Source: Rhipicephalus microplus
Taxonomy: Eukaryota; Arthropoda; Arachnida; Ixodida; Ixodidae
Length of the DNA stretch: 64,000 nucleotides
Reading direction: 5' to 3'
Assembly (NCBI RefSeq): GCF_043290135.1
Contig: NC_134700.1
Location: 243,731,088-243,795,087, forward strand
The position numbers were made by a program, and so were the translations under genes. Every line of letters begins with the position of its first letter. Position 1 is the stretch's first letter. This document shows, one piece after another, positions 10,899 to 22,149 of this stretch. The notes under the pieces are model-generated. The model ran no database searches. It worked only from the letters and a program-made list of their open reading frames with translations, and was not told where the DNA came from.

Positions 10899-12155
10899 CA
10901 GTGATGTGATAGCTGCGCCAATTGCGCCGAACTGCGCCGAAAGGCGAATCCTGCGCCAGCCTGCGCCATTCTGGTCAAATATGAGCAATCTGCGCCGAGT
11001 CTGCGCCAGAAGTTGCCATTTGCACTGCCAGTTCTGAAACCGAAACTGGAGCCATTCGTGAACTGCCATGGTTGCTGGCAGGCTCGCCGCGAGAGCAGCC
11101 TTGCTCGCTAGGAGGCGCCTGTGATGGTAGTGAGTCACTACTAGTGACGCAGAGACGCTCAACCGCTGAAGCCTCCATGGCCGCATGGCCGCATGCAACA
11201 TCGGAAATGGCGGGTTGCCGTTCGAAAGCTTCGAAAGGTTGCGTTGTCCTATTTGTTTGTGAAGTTTCGGCTGGTGCCTCGCAGCAGTCTTGAACCCCCC
11301 CTTCCGAGACTCAGTTTATTCCGTGCAGTGCGCCTCGCAGCTACCGTGGTAGCGACCGTCCGTCTCGCGGCCCGAAGAGACGGGCATCGTGATGCATGTA
11401 CTGCTCGTGAAGCGCGTCAACGAAATTAGGCGGCGTGAATTCATGGCTGTTAAACTGAAATTTCTAAAATAGCGCATGCGCAGCAAGGTTCCGCGAAGCC
11501 CCCGCAACAGCTTATCGCTATCAACTTTGCCTGCGTCGAAAGCGCGCGCAAATATCAGTGCCCGGCTGCGACTGCGATTTTGCCCCGCAGAGATAGTGCT
11601 TGCGGCCGTACTTAGGTTTTTCGTTTTGCGTTAAAAACCTTGGCCGATAATTGATATCTTATTACCCTACGTAACCCTTATTGTGCACGAAACTAACCTT
11701 ATAATTTCTGCAAGCGAGCCGAGCCGATCGCACACGCATATGCATTTACCAGCTCCGTGGTAGCGGCGTCGCATTTCTTACGGGGATTTCTAAACTGGTG
11801 TTTAAGCTTCTCAAATGAGAGGGCGTGTGTAGGTTTTTCTTAAAATTTTTTATTGCCATGCATAATTTGTAGTTTGTGCTTCACATCTTTGTCATTTGTC
11901 CAGTGTGCTGTGGTTTGCGTATGCATAATTTGTAGTTTGGGCTTCATATCTTTGTCATTTGTCCAGTGTGCTCTGGTTTGCGTATGTAACATTGAATCAA
12001 GGTTTTATTCTTTGTGCAAATGGTCATCACTTGCCGTCGCACTATGCGATACCGTACGCGTACGCCTGCTCCAAAACCATGCTGACCTGCTCCAAAACAT
12101 GATTTTAGCTGCTCCAGAAGCTGCTCCAAAGTGGCTTGGGCCAATCACATCACTG
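10899..12155. mobile_element. hAT-like non-autonomous transposon
   Basis: The ends are CAGTGATGTGAT at 10899 and, inverted, ATCACATCACTG ending at 12155. The flanks share CTGATG (10893-10898 and 12156-12161). Copy B of the surrounding repeat holds a single CTGATG at the equivalent position, so it is the empty site. Subterminal short repeats are abundant: CTGCGCC at least seven times at 10912-11010, and CTGCTCCA at least four times at 12065-12135, a pattern typical of hAT transposase binding regions. No transposase is present in the 1257 bp. Confidence 0.75.
11858..11983. repeat. Two-copy 63-bp tandem repeat
   Basis: ATGCATAATTTGTAGTTTG begins at 11858 and again at 11921. The copies differ at three or so positions. 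It is located inside the hAT-like element. Confidence 0.9.
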
Positions 12156-12683
12156 CTGATGCTATAGCTTGTTCAATGACAGCCACCATAGGAAGTTATT
12201 TTTTTATTTAAATAGCAAACAAGAAAGCCTTGACTTAATTTGTCGATAATGGTGTACACGATTCGCGACAACTTAAGTTCTGCGAATCGCTTGTTTTACG
12301 TAGCTTTTCACTGCTTTAAACCATTAAGCAGGTGCCTCCATAAAACAATCGTTAAACTCTCCCTCCGTGTTTTACAAATAACGCAAGCAAACGAGAATTT
12401 TCGGCATGCCTATGTGTAGCTGTGGAATCCGGTCATCGTGGCAACTACGCAGCACTGAGTCACGGTGCTGCGCCGCACAGACACCACTAACAGTTACGTT
12501 CACTAAAAACGGACAACACAAGAAACAATTACAACACCAACGATGAAGTACTTCCGCACTCAGCGGGATCGCCTAGCCGGACTGCTCGGGTTAGGTGACT
12601 AGCTTGGGCAGCGGTGGTGGTGGTGCCAGTGGTGCGGTGGTCGCAAACACTCGCATGAACATTTTTCGTGCACATGAGCATGC

Positions 12684-13364
12684 TTGGCGAATGAGAGTGA
12701 ATGCGGGGAGGTCTGTCAGTGGCACAACTCTGCCACCTAAAAGTAGCATATACAGTAACTCTACCGTTGGGCGTGCTTTCAAAGTCGCCGCCTCTAGCGT
12801 TTCGATCAGTGCCGCATCCTTGGAGTCCCCTCTCCCCTCCGCACGGTTATCATACTCCTGATTTGGGAGAGCACGAAAGGAGCACACTGGTTACACACGA
12901 AGAAGAAAAAATTGTGACGGTTGCTTGTGCCTGTCCTCTGTATACTTGAGCATTCGTTTCATGAGTATATTTCTTTCTGTCGGAATAGCGCACTTTAAGT
13001 GTTGAGCTGGGAGGGTTACTAGTCCGCGCACGTCTTGTATATGCTCATTTCGTGCGTGATCTCTTCTTGAGGTGTGCGCTGCAAGTCTCGAGCTGATTGT
13101 CGTTCTTCGCGTGATTTTGCAATTTGTTGCTGTAGCATTCATTTCTTTGCCCTTGTGGCGAAACAATGCATGAAGGAGCGCAGCTACTTCTGTGAAGACA
13201 CGTTTTGTGTTATACCGATTCCTAGAAGAGGGATCAACCTCATTTTTTTAAAATTGCAACTGTTTTGGTTACTAGTATTGTTCTCAGGACTCATAACATC
13301 GCCAGGATAATTTTCAAATATCTCGCTTGTGCGTATGATGTCAAACATTTACTTTTATTTTTCG
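12684..13364. other. Intronic sequence, no gene seen
   Basis: Contains the inverted partner of the copy-A motif (AGCATATACAGTAACTCTAC, 12746-12765), which also occurs in copy B at about 19046. No gene is supported. Confidence 0.5.
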
Positions 13365-13448
13365 ATTAGTATTGATAATATTGATGTTTTAGATGTTCTC
13401 AAACATTGACATTTCACTCTGATGTAAATTGTTATTTGCCTTTTGTGC
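13365..13448. repeat. End fragment of the TTAA-flanked MITE
   Basis: GATAATATTGATGTTTTAGA followed by CAACATTGAC-like sequence and CACTCTGATGTAAATTGTTA matches the right-hand end of the 44057-44774 element (44694-44760). Confidence 0.7.
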
Positions 13449-13505
13449 CTGAGACCAGCCATCAAGCAGGCTTTTAAAGAAAGCCTGCTTGATGGCTGGT
13501 CTCAG
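13449..13505. repeat. Perfect 26-bp inverted repeat, 5-nt loop
   Basis: Arms 13449-13474 and 13480-13505 (starting CTGAGACCAGCCATCAAGC) are exact reverse complements around TAAAG. The repeat starts at the point where the adjacent MITE fragment ends. It could form a strong hairpin. The stem is shorter than an animal pre-miRNA and the loop is tight. Confidence 0.95.
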
Positions 13506-14630
13506 ACTGTTGGCCTTGTCTCCTTGTTTGCATTGCAGCTGCATTTTCTGTCTATGAACTTATAAGACTAATAATCAAAAAGGTAGACATCTGCTCCATA
13601 GTGTGGTCTTAATCTTCATTTTGTCTGCGCCAAACTCGCTCACTCCTAAACATATTTTCTTGTGCTTAAAATTTGCTTCAGAACGTCTTTCTTTCCTGCT
13701 ATCAAAATTGCTTTGAATTCTGTAGTGGCTGGACCACCACTGCTCGTAGCATTGTCAAGCTATCGAGAAAAAGCCTTTCCTGCAAGTATTTTTCTATCTC
13801 TCTGGAATTTTTCACATACCAGGGAGTGGTTTTTTTTTGTAATGTCATTCTGACTGTCCAGATTCTTGTTGCTAGCACAATGCAGAACCTGCAAAAAAAT
13901 GGGGAACAGACTTCGAAGCTTCTCTATAATTTGCCGACACTTGTGTTACAAGCTCTTCTATGAATTTATGAGCACCTTTATGAGGACTGCAAAACTTGCA
14001 CAACACAATCGTTGCTTTTTGAAGAAGCTGTGCATTTTCAGTTTTTTCCATTTTTCTCAAAACAGTAAATTTTTGACTGTTCAATTTTGAGGCCTCAATA
14101 TCTCTGCAGCTAGGGCAGGTACAACAATTCTTTTTGCAGTGGAAACCTGTATGTGTGTATACAGAATGCAAGTAAGGGAACAGAATTTAGAACACAAGTC
14201 TTTTTAATTAATTACTCATAAAAATTGTAACACAGGTCCAACTGCTTTTGAACATGGATAGTTCATCTTACTGTAAAATAACTAATAAAGGCCTAAAAAC
14301 AAAGAACTCTCCCATACTTTCAATCTATAGTCATTAGACTATATTGTCATTAGTCATTAGTCTAAAAGTAATATCCTAAATACCACTTTTAATTAAGTAC
14401 TTTTTTTATGGCAGATTTAAACAATAGGAGGTGAACTTAATTTATCTCAAGAACAAGATAAGTTACAGGAAAACTAATTAAATATTTGAAATCAACAGAC
14501 AAAACTGCATAATCCTGTGCAGTTTGATCAAGATCAGGGAAGAAATAAACAAAACAATGTCTGAGACCATTCTGCACCCCTTAATCAGTCAGTGCTAATG
14601 CAGTTAAAGGAAAATGCAAATATGAGTTTT
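13506..14630. other. Intronic sequence, no gene seen
   Basis: AT-rich. A short tandem of AGTCATTAG is present around 14328-14362. No gene is supported. Confidence 0.5.
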
Positions 14631-15125
14631 AAAGGTGTACTGACACGACTTTAAAGCATTGCAAAAGCGACGTTGTTCATTTTCTTGGAATACTGTGTCA
14701 ACTTTCTCCATGCACCGTAGTCTGCCAACAAGTATAAAATATATTCTTTGATTTTATAGTTTTCGTCACTGAGCATGAGCGAGCCAGGCCAACCGCAGCG
14801 GACATTACCCAGATGAGTCAATACAGTTCTACTGAGTTTGTGAACTCTGCATCCTGCTTGCAGCCTAAATCACAGCAATACCTCTTGGGGGGTCTCTGGA
14901 GACAATGCGCTCATCATTGTTTACATGCCCATTGTGGATATGCCGCTAGTATGCTCCGAATCGCTGTCTCCCCATGACGTCACACTGCCATGACACATGA
15001 AATTCGCCTTCCTCGATATTGAAACTGAGAATGTCTTTTCAAGGGTAGTGGTATCAAATATATACCCACTGCATCCCCAGGCACCCCAGTGCTATTTCTA
15101 GGGTTCTTGAAATCCGTATTCTCAC
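14631..15125 (+). repeat. MITE with TTAAAGG..CTGACAC end, copy 1
   Basis: Begins TTTTAAAGGTGTACTGACAC. The body shares CTCATCATTGTTTACATGC (about 14910) and AGGGTTCTTG (about 15100) with the reverse complement of 44830-45310. No ORF is supported. Confidence 0.6.
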
Positions 15126-15138
15126 ATAGAGCAACAAT

Positions 15139-16446
15139 GCAGTAAAACCTTGTTATAACAAAGTTGAAGGGGGAGTTGTAATTACTTCATTATAAGAATT
15201 AGTTCGTTATAGCCAATATCTATCTCTACGAACAATTAGCCAGCAAGAGAGAATGTACTCGCCAATGAATGTCACAGCTGCCCTCTGCGCAGATTAAAAC
15301 GGCCGTCGGAAGGCAAAAAACTAGCAAAATAATAATAAAAAAAAACGATGCACTTCGTTTCCACCAAATCAGCACACCAGCTGACAGATCACTTTGAAGA
15401 AAAATTGTCGTCAATAGATTTTTGCCGACTCTTTCTCTCTTGGATGACTACTTTTTCAGCTGCCGCAGCTATTTCGAGTCCGTCCTCGTCGTCATGGTAA
15501 GCGCCCAAGAAGCAGCTTAGCAGGTCTGTCGCATCCAGCGCTCACGCGAGTGTCGGTACGTCGGGTTCGCCAACATTAAGCTCCGGGGTGTCGACACATT
15601 CGTCACTGTCATCATGCACGCCCGTCACCGCGGGCACAATTCCCGTTGTCAACGCATCAGCATCGGCACCGACGTACATGCAGGAACTGTTGCAGTTAGG
15701 CATAACGCCGGCGTCAAAGAGAGCGTCCCGTAACGTCTGGGCCTGGTCGCCCGCAACACCCACACATCGCCGAAATCTTAGGCCACTTTTTTTTTCTTGA
15801 TGCCAGACTCAAGGGCTTTCAACATTGCCGACTTCTGCTTGATTGTTATATTTTTGCGCTTACGTTTGCCGCTGCCATTGTCCATCTCGTGTCTAGCGGC
15901 AGAAACTGGTAGAGGTGGTGTTGCTCTTCCACAGCGAACGACAAAGAAGAAAGCCACAATTTTGGCCACCCCAGCGGTGCGCGATGCCCCAGTGCTGAGC
16001 TGAAGGGGAGAAGGTCAGATGTGCGGGCGGGTCAACGACTTCTACAGGAGAGAGGAGGCCGGCTGACGGGCACGCTCGCGTGAGTTGCTGCGCGGGCGAG
16101 TTCATTTATGCCAGAGGAGAAGGGAAGCGGGGAGACTCACTCCCACACGCGTGTTGGCAAGTGGCTCCCGAGAAGCGCAAGGCGCAAGTTTGAAATTACC
16201 GCGGCCGTGATGAGACGTAAACCATCGTGCGCTATAAGATATTGAGAATTGATGTATACTAAAGTTATCAGTAAATGTTCATTGTGGACGAGGAATGGTT
16301 CGTTATATCCCTTGTGGGGAAATTTTCACTTCGTTAAAATGTTTTAAATACATGGGTGTCTATGGGAACTACATGGTTAATCACAATTGCTTCGTTATAC
16401 CCATTAGTTTGTTATATTCTGCTTTGTTATAATGAGGTTCTACTGT
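15139..16446 (-). mobile_element. Internally deleted Tigger transposon
   Basis: The left terminus CAGTAAAACCTTGTTATAAC (about 15140) and right terminus TTATAATGAGGTTCTACTGT (ending about 16446) are inverted Tigger ends. On the minus strand an N-terminal fragment (GKRKRKNITIKQKSAMLKAL, about 15890-15790) starts a CENP-B-type HTH. It is joined almost directly to a C-terminal acidic fragment (DDSDECVDTPELNVGE, 15640-15560, then FLGAYHDDEDGLEIAAAAEK about 15510-15455). The DDE core has been lost, as expected for a non-autonomous derivative. Confidence 0.75.
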
Positions 16447-17030
16447 ACAAAAATATTTAAAATTCTGGTCATTACTCCTTAAATATAAGCAGTTCTGTGA
16501 CAATTGTATAATCAGGTAGGCACCTGTAGTAAGAGGGAGGGAGGCAAAAGATGGTGTTAGGGCGGCCGATGTGTCCGTGTCGGATCTTGCCACTTGATGA
16601 GGTGATGGCTGGAGCAGAGCAGTGGCGACTACAGGCGTCCAGACTGCTAGGAGCGTGAGCGTGGTCTTAACTGGCTCTGGCTTTGAGCTGTAGCCATGAG
16701 CCGTTTGAGAGGTACAGCATGGTGGTTGGAAAATGACGACGATGATTGTTATTGATGATAACACTATACACCTCTGCTTAAGCTATGGGTTACTGTTCTG
16801 GTTTGGGGTTTCCATGCTTCAATTGGAAACCTGAGAGCTCCAAAAGTATAGAATTCTACTCCAAACCGTTTTGCTCACAACAGAGATTGCCGTAACAGGT
16901 CAGTAGTTTGTGATGCGCCGTATTGATATACTAGACTAGCAATTTTTTTTATACTGAGCCCTGTACTATACCCCATTCAGCCTCAAGGCACCATGCTCAC
17001 TGTTGCTTTTTTTTCTTCTTCTTTTTGCAG
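16447..17030. other. Intron upstream of the microexon
   Basis: No repeat end or gene was identified. The last 40 bases form the polypyrimidine tract and acceptor of exon b. Confidence 0.5.
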
Positions 17031-17053
17031 GAATAAATCACTGGTAAACCAAG
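17031..17053 (+). CDS. ICE1: Exon b: 23-bp microexon with a GC donor
   Basis: A strong polypyrimidine tract and TTTTTGCAG precede 17031. The exon ends CCAAG and is followed by GCAAGT, the canonical GC-AG donor. It encodes NKSLVNQ. Joining it to exon a restores a Lys codon, and its last G joins TG of exon c to give Val, so the phase works on both sides. A plain GT donor giving the same phase was not seen. Confidence 0.55.
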
Positions 17054-18324
17054 GCAAGTGGACCATGTTTGGACTCCCCAATCGTTTCTTTTCTGTGCAT
17101 TCCTGGCTCTTCAGGATTATATGATCTGAGACAATACTTGGCTGTTGAAAAGGTTCACGATAAGTGTGCACAAACACTGACAAGGTGCATGCAAGTGCTC
17201 ACTGAAATCGTGCAGAGGTGATATTTGTGTCAAAGAACATAGATGGTGGGAGACCACTTGGTATCCCATCCTCTCCTCTTTTCCTTTGCGCTACAAGTAC
17301 TGCTGTATGTGGAAACGCAAGAATATTTTGCTGTGATCAGTGGAAGTTGGGCTAATTCAAAGAAACCGGGAAGAAATGCTTGCACTTCGTGCCACAAAAC
17401 TGTCCCCCTGAACACGTTTCTATAGTACGTGCAACACCACATTGCTTTCCCTTAAAGAGGCCAATTGTATAGTGGAACGGCAGGTGCCATCTTATCACCC
17501 CACATTATTTAGAAGAATGCCTCCTTAATCTCAGTTCGGGAATGCTGTGTGGGCAGGAAACAAACTTATAATGTAAAACTACAAATGAAAACTACCAATG
17601 CAAAAATGTTCAAATTGAGCAAATGCCAAGTTATTGAAAATATTATGATGTCAATGAACAAGACCAACTACAAGAATGTATTTTATTTTTCTTGAATAAG
17701 GTTTCCAGTACTTATTTTTCATAAGAATAACTTAGAAAAGCCACAGTTCTTATTATTTGCGACTGTGTTCACAATGTGACAGCTGGTCAAGATGCTTATG
17801 TCTTAAGCCAAAGAGTGCTGTGAGCCTATTCCTCATTATTTGTTGCCGCTTCCTGCATATGATTATAATTTTTCGCCTGCTAGCGAAATGGTTTGGTAAA
17901 AAGCAAACACTCAGGCTCTGGGCAGAAGGCCTTCCATATCGCATTTTTTTACATTTGTGGCACAGTTATTGCTTCATGAAGCTGGTACCAGACTTCCGCT
18001 ATCCGAAAACGAACCCAGTGGCCAAGCACATAAAGAATAGTGGGCCTACCCTATATTCACTTGATTACATTTCGTTTAAGGATAATCGGTAAAAGATGCA
18101 ATGTGAAAGCAATCTTTGCTTCGCCTACAAATTGCTGAGTATGTGTGCAATGGTTAATGCAGGTGCCAAGCAGAAACGACAGCATGGAAAACAACACAGG
18201 AAGAAGTTTATAGAACGCATTGAAGGAGTGTTGTATATACTACTCCTTTCCACTTTTGTGTGGAAGGGATTGTATTGTACTGACAGGGTGCTATCTGAGA
18301 AGGCACGATATACTACAATCTTGT
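17054..18324. other. Intronic sequence, no gene seen
   Basis: AT-rich; no supported ORF, terminal repeat or SINE. Confidence 0.5.
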
Positions 18325-19402
18325 GCTCATGTGCACGAAATATGTTCATGCGAGTGTTTGCGACCGCCGCAACACTGGCGCCACCACCACCGCTGCCCAA
18401 GCTAGTCACCTAACCCGAGCAGTCCAGCTAGGAGATCCCGCTGAGTGCGGAAGTACTTCATCGTTGGTGTTGTGATTGTTTCTTGTGTTGTCCGTTTTTA
18501 GTGAACGTAACTGTTAGTGGTGTCTGTGCGGTGCAGCACCGTGACTCGGTGCTGCGTAGTTGCCACGATGACAGGATTCCACAGCTACACATAGGCATGC
18601 CGAAAATTCTCGTTTGCTTGCGTTATTTGTAAAACACGGAGGGAGAGTTTAACGATTGTTTTATGGAGGCACCTGCTTAATGGTTTAAAGCAGTGAAAAG
18701 CTACGTAAAACAAGCGATTCGCAGAACTTAGGTTGTCGCGAATCGTGTACACCATTACCGACAAATTAAGTCAAGGCTTTCTTGTTTGCTATTTATATAA
18801 AAAAATAACTTCCTATGGTGACTGTCATTGAACAAGCTATAGCATCAGTAATATTCAAGACTAATATTTATCAGTTTTCCTTTTCTTCGAAGCGAAACTC
18901 ATTGCGCCAGCAATGGGTTATAAACGAACAAGAAAACGCGCGAAGCCTCTTGGCTGCGTCGCCTACTACATTCGGAAAATGTGGCATTCCTGCATGACAT
19001 GGGCATCTCAGCGAGCAAGACGCCGGACTTATTCGCAACTCTGCCACCGAAAGGTAGCATATACAGTAACTCTACCCAACGCGAAACCTTTGTGCCACCT
19101 GGCTATTGATGGCAAAAACAGCATGAAGTTACGACGCTCTGAGGACTGCCAAACAGTCATGTATATAAATGGCTTGCCACACCTTTGATAACGTACGCTT
19201 CATGGCATAATGGTTTGTGCCGCACACTGTAGATAAAGAGGGCACTGCTTCGACGAGCCGCGACAAATCCTTTCGTACTTGTTTTAAAGATGATAGCCTT
19301 TCTTGGGGACCTTCGACGGAAAAATTTTGGTCTGTCTGTCTGTCTGTATATTTATCTGTCCGCCCGAATGATACCTCAAACGGCACCAAACGGCCAACCC
19401 CA
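18325..19402. repeat. Inverted-duplicate repeat, copy B (uninterrupted)
   Basis: Reverse complement of copy A without the hAT-like insertion: GTGCTCATGTGCACGAAATA (18325) corresponds to about 12680, and GGCCAACCCCATG (about 19400) to about 10341. Similarity looks above 90% by eye, so the copies are fairly young. The sharp ends suggest a discrete ~1.08-kb transposable unit of unknown class. Confidence 0.85.
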
Positions 19403-20340
19403 TGGTGGCGAAATGGTCACTGGTCGAACGGGCGGCGTAAACGATCCAGTGCAGATGCTCCCTTGTTTGAGTTCAGCGGCTGCTTGTCAAAAGTCGCTGC
19501 TACTGAGTTCGGCGAACAGTTGATTCGTCTTCCTTTTGTCCAGACTGCAACCCTTGAAAGCTATGGAGTGCGCGACTCCCCAGAGTTCGTCTGAGAGGGG
19601 CCCGTTTTGCCATTACTAAGAATGGATATTGTAATCAGCTTTGAAAATTATTTTTTTTTTATTTTGTCATCTGCCGATGAACAGAGAATGAGTCTCAATT
19701 TTTGTAAGTTTTACTTTTCTTGTCATCGGAGAAGCAGACATTATGTTTGTTTGAATAATTTTGTTTTCATAATATTTTGAAAGGTAGCAGTTAGTGTGTT
19801 TTATTTTAACAAAGAAGGCTGAGTGAAAGCCTCTGTTTAAAATACCTTCTGTCTTCGGCGTTATATACTTGTTAGTTTGCACGTCAGTGTATAGGTCAAC
19901 TTTATTTTGGATAACACACGCAAGTTTGAATTTCAGTGCTAATTACTTACCTCTTTAAGCATGATTTATCTTGTTGGGATGCTCATTGGCTGAGCGCTTC
20001 GAGCGAGAGCTTATCGAATGGCTTTGTTTTCTTTAACGGTCTGACTCTTGCAAGCGACGCCAATGTGCGTGAATCAGAAGTGCTTGATATTCTAAATTGT
20101 AGTTTCGGGGTTAAATTGAGTTAACCTCAGCAGCTTTGATCGTCCCAAATCTGCCTGGGTCACAATCGAGAATCGCTCGCGGGAAAAAAAAATTCTGTTT
20201 GGTTTAGTGGTGTCATGCACTGACGCTTAGATAAAGGTGTGTCCGCATTGCGTATTCCTCCTGAGATACGTTGCTCGTGATGCTATTTTTTAGCTCAGCT
20301 TAATCTCGAGGAAATATTTTCGTTTCTGCTGGTCTGGTGA
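19403..20340. other. Intronic sequence, no gene seen
   Basis: No supported gene. A T-rich tract lies at 19645-19665. Confidence 0.5.
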
Positions 20341-21007
20341 TTTGATTAGCATTCGGAGGGTGCTTGCCTCGGCCAGAGTGGTTTGGCTTTGTGTTCGACT
20401 CCGTCGTTCCAGTGAACCTCTGCAGTGCTATGAAAGTCTCCACGTGCGGAGAGAGCGGAACGGCTACAGACGGTCAACCAGCATCCCTCCTTCCGAGCCG
20501 CGCTAGACGGCTCAAAACTCCAGATGCATTGTCTGGCGGTGAGGGTGCTGTTGTGCCACAGACATGATCCTCGCTCGGCAGCGCTTCTTCTCAAGAGATC
20601 GAGCGCTGTTCCGGCGAACTGTCTCCCACCTCCCAGCACCACCTTCCATGCAGAAGGCGGCACCGTGCAGTTCCGGGGATAACTTCGCCTCCTCCGCCGA
20701 GCCACCAGCTCTGGGTATGGCTGCGTCTCCTCCGCCGAGCACTGGGAACTGGTCTCAGAAAAAGGACCCAAAAACATTATTTAAGGCCGTGCCGTCCCCA
20801 TGTTTGGGGATTTTGCCCCAGCCGACGTTGTCGTGCTGGCCGGCTCTGTACAAATCACAACCTGCTATAGTAAATGCTCCTTCATGTTGCTGTTTTCAAA
20901 ACTGATTGCCTCCCTGTTCCGCCTCCGGGCGAAGGCTTCAGCGAAGTCCGTTTGACTGCTCGCCGCTCTTCGCCACCGCTACCATCGTGACACAGCGAAT
21001 TCCTAAC
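20341..21007 (+). mobile_element. Ty3/gypsy-type LTR fragment
   Basis: From 20549 (TGTTGTGCCACAGACATGAT) to about 21007 the sequence resembles tick gypsy LTRs. It has a TATA-like ATTATTTAAGGCCG (20780), a GC-rich TTTTGCCCCAGCCGACGTTG block, and a downstream region ending GTGACACAGCGAATTC. No matching target duplication was found, so it is truncated or rearranged. Bases 20341-20548 may be the degenerate 3' end of the internal region. Confidence 0.45.
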
Positions 21008-22134
21008 AATGGATAGACAGACAGACAGATGCATGCATGCCAAAAGTGCCTGCACTACGCATTCAAACGCTGTACAGGCTTCATGTCTGTAAGGAACGAC
21101 ATCAACGTATGTGATATTTGATATAGCATGGCAGAAGATTAAAATTACCATCAGATATCGCTCAATGTGAATTGCGTAAATGAACGAAATTGTGTTGAAT
21201 GCTTCCAACCTATTACAAAGAGCTCTGCCGTAATTCTTTTTTGTCATTACCCTCATGGGGCATTACCTGTGGTGACTTGCTACTCACTGTAGTGGAAGAC
21301 CGCTGCGGGTTCAGGCTCAGTGAGCCACAGGGTTGCATCTCCGTCACCTACTCACGTGTAGTGCACCGCTCCGTGGGCGCTCAACTAACAGAGCATTTAG
21401 TGCGGTGTGACAAGACAGACAGTGTTCGATTGACAGCAACACACAAACACTTTATTGCCTTTGGCCGCACCCCAAACGACAGTACAACGTCTGCTCCCGC
21501 ACGTGGACGTTCACGATAGAGGAGAGACTACGACGGCGTCGCTGCTGGCAATGGCGAGCTTTGACACGCCGTTCTGGAAAAGGTCCCTGGTGGATATGCT
21601 GTGCACTCTCACGATGGCCATTGGGCCTGGTCGCGAGAGTTATGGCAAAACTCGTATGCGTAGGCCTTCAGCAAGTGCGACTTGGCATGGTACGACCTCT
21701 TGAAGCACTAGGCACCGCTGTTTGGCTTAGTGTATAGTGCCAAAGCTAACACTCAGGTAAACACGCTCTCCGGGGTTGCCTAGGCACCCAGGCAGGCTAC
21801 AATCTGACGATTCCCAAAGGGGACGTGGGCGAAGGAACACCACGTGCTTACCAGGCGCTGGCCAACGGAGGAGAGACTCTTCCCAACGCGCACCTCACTC
21901 GGCCTCACCGATTCTCGCAACCCCCGAGAACACGCGCCGAGCATGGCGCCATCTATCGCCACGTGCCGTTACCAGAGAATGGAAAAGGAAAAGGAGCGGC
22001 CGTATGCCGGAATGCCCGCGAAATGGTCACGGGCAAAATGAAACATTTAGCTGATGTCATTCGCTAGTTGCTGTAGAAAAGTACACTGCGACATGCTTTA
22101 AAAGACAAACGAAGTGTAGTATGTCCTTATATAT
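21008..22134. repeat. GC-rich interspersed sequence, LTR-like, unclassified
   Basis: Contains a GACAGACAGACAGATG microsatellite (21014-21030). From about 21276 there is a GC-rich block with AACACACAAACACTTTATTG (21440), reminiscent of the interior of the LTR-like insertions at 649 and 33372. No terminal repeats or coding motifs were established. Confidence 0.35.
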
Positions 22135-22149
22135 TGTTACGGGTGAGAG

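Larger units (their letters stand above)
10341..12683. repeat. Inverted-duplicate repeat, copy A (interrupted)
   Basis: Segments 10341-10898 and 12156-12683 together match, in reverse complement, the uninterrupted block 18325-19402 (copy B). They share GACAGACAGACAGACC, the AAGCGTACGTTATCAAAGG block, TTCGTTTATAACCCATTGCT and GAAGTACTTCCGCACTCAGC. Copy A is split by the hAT-like element 10899-12155. The repeat has no recognisable protein and no clear terminal inverted repeats. The motif TAGAGTTACYGTATATGCTA near 10672 recurs inverted at about 12733-12765. Confidence 0.85.

Noticed and set aside
20346..20905. 113-143 codon ORFs on both strands
   Set aside because: They overlap an LTR fragment and show no conserved motif.
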